Origin: Mucilaginibacter endophyticus
GTDB lineage: Bacteria > Bacteroidota > Bacteroidia > Sphingobacteriales > Sphingobacteriaceae
NCBI RefSeq assembly: GCF_003351025.1
Contig: NZ_QPCG01000007.1
Coordinates: 186,001 to 250,000, forward strand
DNA length: 64,000 nucleotides
Direction: 5' to 3'
Shown: positions 35,763-43,287 of the stretch, one piece after another
Numbering within the stretch: position 1 is the first letter of the stretch
Layout: each line of letters opens with the position of its first letter
Program-made: the position numbers and the translations under genes
Notes under the pieces: generated by a model
What the model saw: only the letters and a program-made list of their open reading frames with translations
Told to the model about the DNA's origin: nothing
The model's database searches: none

Positions 35763-38441
35763 ATGTTAAAGTTTTCCCTGACCCTGTTCTTATGTATGTC
35801 CTTTTTGCTGTCGTTCAAGTACTTTGCGAATACCGGCAATCATGAAGTAAAGCCTGCTAAACGTGGCGTTTCCGTTTCAAAACAAGCGAAAGATTTAAAT
35901 CATACTAAAAGCGATTCGCTTCACTGGCCTGCTGGTTTTACCATCACCAGGTTTGCGGGACCGGATCTTACTCCAAGCCCGGCTTGTTTGGCTGTAGCAG
36001 CAACGGGCGAAGTTTTTGTTGGCGTTGATATGATCGGTTCGCTGGGTAAAGACCCGGGGAAAGGGCGCATAATTAAACTCATTGATAGCGATAACGATGG
36101 CAAATTAGATAAACATACTGATTTTGCTGATGTTGATGACCCCCGTGGTATACTCATCATGGGCGACCAGGTTTTTGTGCTCCATACGGTTTTCTCCAAA
36201 GAAACACTTAAAGCAACCGGAATGATCCTTGAAGTTTTTGAGGATAAAGATCATGACGGCATTGCCGATGGGCCTCCAAAGCCACTTCTTGAGCACTTGA
36301 GTAACGCACATATGCTGGTTGAGCGCGGAACAGACCACGCAACCAACGGTATCCGCATGGGAATTGACGGATGGATCTATATTGCTGTGGGTGATTTCGG
36401 TTTCCATGACGCAACAGACCGTGATGGTAAAAAACTTACTATGCTTGGCGGCGGTATTATCAGAGTGCGGCCCAATGGCAAAGAAATGGAGGTTTATACG
36501 CATGGTTTACGTAATATTTATGATGTAGCTATAGATCCATATATGAATGTATTTACCCGCGATAATACCAATGATGGCGGCGGCTGGAATATCCGTTTTT
36601 CGCATCAAATCCAATCCGGCGAATATGGATACCCCTTATTATTTCAGCATTTTACTGATGAGATTTTGCCGGCACTGGTTGATTTGGGCGGCGGTTCGGG
36701 AACGGGTTCATTATTTATGGACGAACCTACCTGGCCAGAAAAATATAACCACGTACCTATGACAGCTGATTGGGGACGCAGCGAGCTTTATATTAATAGG
36801 GTAACACCCGATGGCGCCAGCTTTAAACAAGCCGAAGAGCCGTTTATTGAATTACCGCAGATCACCGATCTGGATGTAGATGGCTCGGGGAGGCTTTACC
36901 TTTCGGCCTGGGATGGCGCGGGTTATTCGGGTAGTGCTTCAAAGGGCTATGTTATCAGGGCCATACCTAATGGCTGGACGTATAAAGCGTTCCCGCATAT
37001 TAAAGCTATGTCGGTATCAGATCTGGCCAATCTGCTAAAATCAGAAAGCGCCGTGGCAAGGCTAAATGCATCACAGGAGCTTATTACGAGGCCGGCAGAT
37101 GAAAGCAGCAAAGCTGCTTTCGCGATAGCATCAGATGCAGGTGCCGCTTTGTATGCCCGCGTAGCAGCTTTATTTACATACGCTCAAATTACCCGCGAAA
37201 GCGGCACAACCAACCTGGTACAACTTACGCATGATAATGCTTTAAGGGAATTTGCCCTGCGTGCCTTAACCGACAGGAAAGGCGGAATAGCTCAGGTTCC
37301 TATTGCACCATTTTTAAGCGGACTGAAAGATCCGTCGCCGCGTGTGCAGGCTGCGGCCATTATCGGCCTGGGCCGTTTGGGTCGTTTGGAGGCGGCTACT
37401 GAATTGCTTAAAACTCCGGTTCCGGCAAGTTTTGTAGCCCCGGCTAAAAATACAGAGGGGCCGCACGCTACACCTAATTCGCCTATAATACTACCGCATT
37501 TAGCTGTGCGGGCGCTTGTGAGTATGAACGCGGTTGACGCATGTGTTGGCGCGATAGGAACACCTAACTCAACACTGGCGTTGTGGGCACTGCGTTATAT
37601 GTATGATAACAAAGCGGTAAACGGTTTAATTGCTGCTTACCCTAAAGTCAAAGATCCCAAAACAAAGAAACAGATACTGGTAACGTTGGCGCGCCTGTAC
37701 AAGCAAGAAGCGCCGTACGATGCTTCATGGTGGTGGGGGACCCGTCCGGATTCGCATGGGCCTATTTATAAAGGTATCCAATGGGATGCTTCGCCACGCA
37801 TAGAGAAATTCCTGACACTTGAACGAACCAAAGCCGGTGTAACAGGCAAACAGTTTTTTGCCGACCTGAACGAACGCCATCAAATGGGAATAACTGCTTT
37901 TGGTGGAGAAGAAAAACCTGCTGCGACAAAAGAGGTTAAGGTTGACCTGGCTAAGATCCGCAATAAAAAGGGGCAGATAGGTAGTTCATCTATAGAAGAT
38001 ATTATGCTGATGCTTAACCAGGTTAAAGGTAATCCCGCAATAGGAAAGGCTTTGTTTACCCGCCAGGGCTGCGTTGCCTGCCATAGCCTTAACCGCGGTG
38101 AAAAATTGAAAGGACCGTTTATGGGTCAAATAGGATCAATCATGAACCGCCAGCAAATAGCCGAATCCATATTGAAACCAAGCGCTTCCATATCGCAGGG
38201 CTTTGCCACCGTGATGATTACCGCAAAAGGCAATAAAAGCTATATGGGCTTTATTTCTGAAGAATCAGCCCAGAAAGTGGTGATGAGAAACATAGCGGGC
38301 GATGTATTCACAATCAAGGCAAGTGATATCCTTAGCCGCAAGGAATTGAAAACATCTATGATGCCAACCGGATTAGCCAGCGCTTTGTCTTATGAAGAAT
38401 TTGCATCGCTTGTAACCTTCCTTTCTCAGCAAAAGAATTGA
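35763..38441 (+). CDS. Haem-c dehydrogenase-like protein with beta-propeller and HEAT repeats
   Basis: An 892-residue exported protein. After the signal peptide, residues 50-420 form a sorbosone/PQQ-glucose-dehydrogenase-like propeller (D-S-D-N-D-G-K-L-D calcium loop, G-I-R-M-G-I-D-G-W-I-Y, T-H-G-L-R-N-I-Y-D-V). HEAT-like repeats follow (about 430-640), then a C-terminal cytochrome c domain with C-V-A-C-H near residue 769 and a distal methionine region. Proteins of this layout are often called membrane-bound dehydrogenase or PVC-type haem-binding. Probable role: oxidising a sugar or passing electrons to haem; the substrate is unknown. Confidence 0.85.
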   Translation: MLKFSLTLFLCMSFLLSFKYFANTGNHEVKPAKRGVSVSKQAKDLNHTKSDSLHWPAGFTITRFAGPDLTPSPACLAVAATGEVFVGVDMIGSLGKDPGKGRIIKLIDSDNDGKLDKHTDFADVDDPRGILIMGDQVFVLHTVFSKETLKATGMILEVFEDKDHDGIADGPPKPLLEHLSNAHMLVERGTDHATNGIRMGIDGWIYIAVGDFGFHDATDRDGKKLTMLGGGIIRVRPNGKEMEVYTHGLRNIYDVAIDPYMNVFTRDNTNDGGGWNIRFSHQIQSGEYGYPLLFQHFTDEILPALVDLGGGSGTGSLFMDEPTWPEKYNHVPMTADWGRSELYINRVTPDGASFKQAEEPFIELPQITDLDVDGSGRLYLSAWDGAGYSGSASKGYVIRAIPNGWTYKAFPHIKAMSVSDLANLLKSESAVARLNASQELITRPADESSKAAFAIASDAGAALYARVAALFTYAQITRESGTTNLVQLTHDNALREFALRALTDRKGGIAQVPIAPFLSGLKDPSPRVQAAAIIGLGRLGRLEAATELLKTPVPASFVAPAKNTEGPHATPNSPIILPHLAVRALVSMNAVDACVGAIGTPNSTLALWALRYMYDNKAVNGLIAAYPKVKDPKTKKQILVTLARLYKQEAPYDASWWWGTRPDSHGPIYKGIQWDASPRIEKFLTLERTKAGVTGKQFFADLNERHQMGITAFGGEEKPAATKEVKVDLAKIRNKKGQIGSSSIEDIMLMLNQVKGNPAIGKALFTRQGCVACHSLNRGEKLKGPFMGQIGSIMNRQQIAESILKPSASISQGFATVMITAKGNKSYMGFISEESAQKVVMRNIAGDVFTIKASDILSRKELKTSMMPTGLASALSYEEFASLVTFLSQQKN

Positions 38442-38465
38442 TAGTTTATAATCTCGCTAAACAAA

Positions 38466-38499
38466 GAAGGCTGATTTTCCTGAGGAAATCAGCCTTCTT
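38466..38499. terminator. Bidirectional terminator between convergent genes
   Basis: A 12-pair perfect stem (GAAGGCTGATTT with AAATCAGCCTTC), extended by CC/GG with one bulge, loop TGA. A/T runs on the two sides let it serve both the 35763 gene and the convergent 38525 gene. Confidence 0.85.
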
Positions 38500-38524
38500 C
38501 ACTTATAGCCGAAATGCTATTGAT

Positions 38525-40318
38525 TTAAATAATATCTTCCTTACAAGGAATCAATAGGCGATTCAAAATGTCTTCAAAAGTGAATAGTTCATTAAGGTAA
38601 TCCTTGGTTACCAATGGCTTGGATTCATTGAATAGCTGCTTATAATACCTGATGCCATCCTGTAACTGCGCCTTAAATTTATCCAGCTGTTTCTTTTTCT
38701 TATCGGTAAGGGTAGTTAAATGAGCCTTAATATCTGTCTGTAAATAATCAATATAAAGTTCAATCTCTTTAATGAACATATGCGGGCGTTTTACTTTATC
38801 AAGCAGGTCCAGCTTGCCGTAAATATGTTTTACCATTTCATCAAGCGTGTATAACCTGTTGAAGTAGGCCAGGTTAGGGCCGGGGCATACAGCTACTGCC
38901 GGTGTTTCTTTGGGTTTAAGAATATCGTATTTGATATAGGCCGATGTACATAGCCCTTCACAAAGGCAGATCTTTTCTGTAACCGAATCAACCTGTTGCT
39001 GTAACTCGTCCTCGGGCAGGTTAAGTGATTGCAGTTGTTTGATTTTTAAGTTCTGGTATTCTCTTGAAGCAGTGCAAATGGGCTGCTCGGTAAATTCGGT
39101 ATTTGTAACCAGGTATTTCTTGGTGCAGGGGCTGCCGGGCCTGTTCATTTGCAGGCGTTCAAGTCTTAATTGTTCCATGCTGTTTGGCCTGAAATTGTTG
39201 AACAATATGCCCAGAGGCGAGGCTTCGCTTACATAAAAATCATCGGTAGTGGCGCCGGCAAGCTGCATAAGTGTTTGTTCATCAACATTGGTGGTTTCCG
39301 GAACCAGCAAAAAAGGGCTTCCCCAGCCGGTTGCATCCACCTGGTAGTACTCCCTCAGGAAATTATTTTCTTCGGCAGTGCCTATGCCGCCCTGTACACT
39401 CAGGCGTTGTGCCGGAACGATGCTTCCGTTTATTCCTTTTTGACTTAATGCTGCATGATATAAGCCAAAAAGTTCGGCAGTCATTTCGGCGCGTTTCTCT
39501 TTAAACTCTTCCAGTATTGGGCCCAGTAAAAAGCCTTCGGTGGCAAAGGCATGCCCGCCACAGTTTAATCCTGATTCTACCCTGAATTCCGACACCCATA
39601 GGCCTTTCTTCGCCAGAAATTTTGCCTGTATAAATGCCGAGCGGAAGTCACTCACCTTGAGGATAATCCGTTTGGCGAAATGTCCTTCATTATCCGGCAA
39701 AAACTCATTGAAGGTTTCCAGGTAGCTGTAAAGTCTGGGGTTCATCCCGGCAGATAAGATAATTGAAGAATGAAGCGAACTGTTAACAAAGCCACGTAAG
39801 GCGGCCAGCGCATCTGTATTTTCATCGCCCAGATAATTGCCATCGGCATCAAAATTCATCTTATCCACTTTCGACATGATATTTACGTCGATAGCGCCAA
39901 TGATCATTTTTTTACGCAGGATGTTTTGAAAAATCTGCTTGCGTTCACCATCCGGGTATTCCAGCATCAACTCATAGCCTTGTTTAAGCTGTGATGAATC
40001 GGGTAAAAGTTCAAAGTAGCGGGTTATATCGGTGCCCGGTTCAAACGGCTCTTTTTGTAGTTTCTCAAACTGCCGGGTTACCAGTTCATGAACAAGGTTT
40101 AAGTAAGCGGTGATCCGTTTGGCCCTGGCGTCGGGAACCGATTTAGGGATAGGTGTAAATATTTGATTGCTATCTAATGTATGATACTCGCGCATTCTTT
40201 CAATCAGTTCGTCATCAACTATCGAAATAACCGACGATATGCCGTAACGTGCAACCTTTAATGGGGTATCAACAGAATATCCTAATCCTAATACAGGGAT
40301 ATGAAATGTATGGCTCAT
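38525..40318 (-). CDS. Uncharacterised 597-residue protein divergent from ccoI
   Basis: I do not recognise a characterised family. It is soluble with no signal peptide or membrane segment. The middle part (S-G-L-N-C-G-G-H-A-F near residue 255, V-Q-G-G-I-G-T-A-E-E near 310, G-W-G-S-P-F-L-L-V-P-E near 335) has a flavin/TIM-barrel flavour like nitronate monooxygenase or PfaD enzymes. A later region is cysteine-rich, with single cysteines near residues 400 and 415 and then C-L-C-E-G-L-C near 465, which could bind Fe-S. The C-terminus is helical and charged. It shares a 153-bp intergenic region, with an FNR-type box, with ccoI. An enzymatic or redox role in microaerobic life is inference. Confidence 0.8.
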   Translation of the reverse strand: MSHTFHIPVLGLGYSVDTPLKVARYGISSVISIVDDELIERMREYHTLDSNQIFTPIPKSVPDARAKRITAYLNLVHELVTRQFEKLQKEPFEPGTDITRYFELLPDSSQLKQGYELMLEYPDGERKQIFQNILRKKMIIGAIDVNIMSKVDKMNFDADGNYLGDENTDALAALRGFVNSSLHSSIILSAGMNPRLYSYLETFNEFLPDNEGHFAKRIILKVSDFRSAFIQAKFLAKKGLWVSEFRVESGLNCGGHAFATEGFLLGPILEEFKEKRAEMTAELFGLYHAALSQKGINGSIVPAQRLSVQGGIGTAEENNFLREYYQVDATGWGSPFLLVPETTNVDEQTLMQLAGATTDDFYVSEASPLGILFNNFRPNSMEQLRLERLQMNRPGSPCTKKYLVTNTEFTEQPICTASREYQNLKIKQLQSLNLPEDELQQQVDSVTEKICLCEGLCTSAYIKYDILKPKETPAVAVCPGPNLAYFNRLYTLDEMVKHIYGKLDLLDKVKRPHMFIKEIELYIDYLQTDIKAHLTTLTDKKKKQLDKFKAQLQDGIRYYKQLFNESKPLVTKDYLNELFTFEDILNRLLIPCKEDII

Positions 40319-40386
40319 GCAGATTTTTGTTTTGATGGAACATTAGTTCCGGTGCCAAAACTATGCAGGGTTCAATGCTCAAAAAC

Positions 40387-40451
40387 TGACGGGTATCACT
40401 TTTTAGGCAATTGCTCATCATTATTTATACGGCGTTTATGGAGCAGTTTTG
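40387..40451 (+). promoter_or_regulatory. FNR/FixK-type box and -7 box of ccoI
   Basis: TGACgggtATCA at 40387-40398, flanked by A- and T-runs, followed by CAGTTTTG at 40444-40451. The centre-to-box distance is 51.5 bp, the same as at three other promoters here. The implied start point near 40458 excludes the upstream ATG at 40301 and supports the ATG at 40472. Confidence 0.75.
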
Positions 40452-40471
40452 AGCCCGAAAGCATATCAAGC

Positions 40472-42862
40472 ATGACAGGAAACCCTACTATTGAAAAAAT
40501 AAGCTGTTACCATTGCGGTGATGATTGTTTAACCGAAGCTTATACCTTGGATGATAAGCATTTTTGCTGCCACGGCTGTAAAAGCGTTTATCAGCTGCTA
40601 TCAGAAAGCCAGCTTTGCAATTATTATACTTACAATGACCATCCCGGCGCTACACGTGCCCGTACTGACAGGCGTTTTGATTACCTGTCAGAACCGGCTA
40701 TAGTAAGTCAGCTTATTGATTATACCGATGACCAGGTTACTATGGTCACGTTTTATATACCGCATATTCATTGCAGTTCGTGTTTATGGCTGTTGGAAAA
40801 GCTCCATAAAATTAATCCTGCTATACACTATTGCCGCGTAGATTTTTTGAAGAAACAGCTTAATATCCGCTTTGATCATTACCGCATAAGCCTGCAGCAA
40901 CTGGTTGAGCTGTTATATGATATAGGGTATGAACCATTGATCAGCTTGCAGGATGTTATTAAAGAACAAAGTGCCGCTACTAAAGATCAGCTGGTACAAA
41001 AAATAGCCGTGGCAGGATTTTGCTTTGGTAATGTAATGTTGCTGAGTTTCCCCGAATACTTTGGCATTTCGACGTATGAACATTCGTTCAGGCAGTTTTT
41101 TGGCTGGCTAAATGTGTTATTCGGTTTGCCGGTTGTTTTTTACAGCGGCCGTGAATACTTTGTTTCTGCCTGGCAAAACCTGCGTCGTAAATCGTTAAAT
41201 ATTGATTTTCCGCTGGCGCTGGGAATTGCCGTACTTTTTATCCGCACTTTTTTTGAAGTTGCCACCCATATCGGGGCGGGCTTTGCCGATACGCTTTGCG
41301 GACTTGTGTTCTTTTTGCTGGTAGGTAAGTTTGTGCAAAAGAAAACCTATCATCATATATCCTTTGAACGCGATTATCGTTCATTTTTTCCTGTAGCTGT
41401 AAACACTGTTGTTGATGAAAAAGAAAAGCCTGTTCCGCTTGCTGATCTGCAGACCGGGCACCGGATATTGATCCGCAATAATGAGATCATCCCGGCTGAT
41501 GCCATTTTACTGAAAGGGCACGCGCTCATCGATTTTAGCTTTGTTACCGGCGAAGCCGTACCGATAAACAAAACCTGGGGCGAGATTATTTACGCGGGCG
41601 GTCGCCAAACAGGAGAAGCTATTGAACTTGAAGTTATAAAACCCGTATCGCAAAGCTACCTTACCCAACTCTGGAACAACGAAGCTTTTAACCGTAAACA
41701 GGATAACCGTATGCAAACCTTTAACCAAAAGGTGAGCAAGTATTTTACTGTTGTTTTATTGGTTATAGCTATTGCTTCCTTGTTGTTTTGGTTGCCAACA
41801 GATCTAAACCGGGGAATTGCCGCTTTCACAGCAGTGCTTATTGTGGCCTGCCCGTGCGCGCTGGCATTGAGTACGCCGTTCACCATGTCGGCAGCGCTAA
41901 GCATTTTCGACCGGAACCTTTTCTATTTAAAAAATACTGCTGTTGTTGAACAGCTGGCGGCTATTGATACCATTGTTATGGATAAAACGGGTACCATAAC
42001 TACAAGTGATAATGATAATATCCAGTTAAATGCCCAGTTAAGTGACGAAGAACGCGAATTGGTTTACAACGTTTGTATGCACTCCAATCACCCGCTTAGC
42101 AGGATGATATGCCGGTACCTGGGAAACCATAAACGGCTGCCGGTAACCAACCTTTCGGAAGCTGCAGGCCGGGGTATTACCGCCTCTGTTAATGGGTATC
42201 AGGTACGTATTGGCAGTGAACAGCATGTTTCAGGATATAGCAGGAATACATTGGCAGGTACAAAGGTTCATGTTGCTATAGATGGTAACTATAAAGGATA
42301 CTTTGCCTTTGCACATCAATATCGCGAGGGCTTGAAAAACATTAATAGCCTCGAAACTGATTATGAATTATACCTCTTGTCGGGCGATCAGGATCATGAG
42401 CGTTTTGAATTGATCCGTTTTTTTAAAACTACCGATAAGTTGTTTTTTAACCAGTCGCCCCAGGATAAGCTTGACTTTATAGGCAAGCTGCAGGAGAATG
42501 GTGCTAAAGTAATGATGATAGGCGACGGGCTGAATGACGCGGGTGCCCTTAAACAAAGTGACCTTGGTATTGCTGTTACGGATAACGTAAACAACTTTTC
42601 GCCCGGAAGCGATGCCATTATGGATGGCAAGTCATTTGGCAAGCTTCCGGCATTTTTGAAGTTTTCAAAAGATACGGTCAGGATTATTCACGCATCATTC
42701 CTGATCTCCCTTACCTATAATTTTATTGGTTTAAGCTACGCCATTACCGGCAAGCTTTCGCCACTGTTTGCGGCAATCCTGATGCCTGTAAGTACGATAA
42801 CCATTATTTCTTTCACCAGTCTGGCTACGCATTTCGCAGCCAAAAAAAGGAAACTATCATGA
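40472..42862 (+). CDS. ccoI: Cu+-type P1B ATPase for cbb3 oxidase assembly
   Basis: A 796-residue copper-exporting ATPase (CcoI/FixI) that supplies copper to the cbb3 oxidase. Order: cysteine-rich N-terminal metal-binding domain (C-Y-H-C-G, C-C-H-G-C), an HMA domain with I-H-C-S-S-C, membrane helices, the T-G-E-A actuator loop, C-P-C in the metal-transport helix, D-K-T-G-T phosphorylation site, S-N-H-P-L and G-D-G-L-N-D-A-G. Start chosen at 40472 because an earlier in-frame ATG (40301) lies upstream of the predicted promoter and overlaps the divergent gene. The stop overlaps the ccoS start (ATGA). Confidence 0.94.
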   Translation: MTGNPTIEKISCYHCGDDCLTEAYTLDDKHFCCHGCKSVYQLLSESQLCNYYTYNDHPGATRARTDRRFDYLSEPAIVSQLIDYTDDQVTMVTFYIPHIHCSSCLWLLEKLHKINPAIHYCRVDFLKKQLNIRFDHYRISLQQLVELLYDIGYEPLISLQDVIKEQSAATKDQLVQKIAVAGFCFGNVMLLSFPEYFGISTYEHSFRQFFGWLNVLFGLPVVFYSGREYFVSAWQNLRRKSLNIDFPLALGIAVLFIRTFFEVATHIGAGFADTLCGLVFFLLVGKFVQKKTYHHISFERDYRSFFPVAVNTVVDEKEKPVPLADLQTGHRILIRNNEIIPADAILLKGHALIDFSFVTGEAVPINKTWGEIIYAGGRQTGEAIELEVIKPVSQSYLTQLWNNEAFNRKQDNRMQTFNQKVSKYFTVVLLVIAIASLLFWLPTDLNRGIAAFTAVLIVACPCALALSTPFTMSAALSIFDRNLFYLKNTAVVEQLAAIDTIVMDKTGTITTSDNDNIQLNAQLSDEERELVYNVCMHSNHPLSRMICRYLGNHKRLPVTNLSEAAGRGITASVNGYQVRIGSEQHVSGYSRNTLAGTKVHVAIDGNYKGYFAFAHQYREGLKNINSLETDYELYLLSGDQDHERFELIRFFKTTDKLFFNQSPQDKLDFIGKLQENGAKVMMIGDGLNDAGALKQSDLGIAVTDNVNNFSPGSDAIMDGKSFGKLPAFLKFSKDTVRIIHASFLISLTYNFIGLSYAITGKLSPLFAAILMPVSTITIISFTSLATHFAAKKRKLS

Positions 42863-43017
42863 GCGTTATATATTTTCTGATAGGGTGCAGCGTGGTGCTG
42901 GCGCTCATTTTTCTGACTGCTTTTTTCTGGGCACAAAGAACCGGACAAAACGAAGATTTGTACACTCCATCTGTGCGTATCCTGTTGGACGATTCGGAGG
43001 ATGCCGATGATAAATAG
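42859..43017 (+). CDS. ccoS: cbb3 oxidase maturation protein CcoS
   Basis: A 52-residue single-span membrane protein: M-S-V-I-Y-F-L-I-G-C-S, then a helix to about residue 24 with F-F-W-A, and an acidic tail D-D-S-E-D-A-D-D-K. The A-F-F-W-A-x-R-T-G-Q-x-x-D sequence fits CcoS, which is needed for cofactor insertion into CcoN. It overlaps ccoI by four bases. Confidence 0.9.
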   Translation: MSVIYFLIGCSVVLALIFLTAFFWAQRTGQNEDLYTPSVRILLDDSEDADDK

Positions 43018-43020
43018 TCA

Positions 43021-43052
43021 AATATGCAGGATTTAAAATCTTGCTGCATATT
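43021..43052. repeat. Stem-loop just after ccoS
   Basis: AATATGCAG at 43021-43029 pairs with CTGCATATT at 43044-43052, with GATTT/AAATC inside. It has no T-run, so it could be a 3' end stabiliser of the ccoIS transcript rather than a terminator. Confidence 0.5.
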
Positions 43053-43053
43053 G

Positions 43054-43186
43054 ACTCACCCGGTCTACGCTTCGCTGGACCACCCTCTCTCCGGCTGCTC
43101 CGCAAAGAGGGAAAAGAGAATAAAAAATATAATCCCCTCTTTGCGGAGCAGAGAGGGGTGGCGAGCGTAGCGATGCCGGGGTGAGT
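43054..43186. repeat. REP/MITE-like large hairpin between ccoS and ccoNO
   Basis: Two long imperfect arms, 43054-43111 and 43134-43186, starting ACTCACCCGG and ending CCGGGGTGAGT, with inner arms CCTCTCT...GCTCCGCAAAGAGGG and CCCCTCTTTGCGGAGC. GC-rich arms around an AT-rich loop, in AT-richer surroundings. It has no coding capacity; it resembles dispersed REP-type hairpins of Bacteroidota genomes. Confidence 0.8.
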
Positions 43187-43202
43187 AACCGATACCGAAA
43201 AG

Positions 43203-43267
43203 TGATATCTGTCATCTTTTACGCCAATCTCCATCATTCTGCCGCTTACGCCAAGGCAATAGTTTTA
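43203..43267 (+). promoter_or_regulatory. FNR/FixK-type box and -7 box of the ccoNOQP operon
   Basis: TGATatctGTCA at 43203-43214 (preceded by AAAAG, followed by CTTTT) and TAGTTTTA at 43260-43267; spacing 51.5 bp. The implied start point near 43274 gives a leader of about 14 nt before the ATG at 43288. Confidence 0.75.
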
Positions 43268-43287
43268 CACCATAATAAAAACACTTT

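Noticed and set aside
40301..40471. 57-residue N-terminal extension of CcoI
   Set aside because: The earlier ATG overlaps the divergent gene and lies upstream of the predicted FNR-type promoter; the usual CcoI start is 40472.
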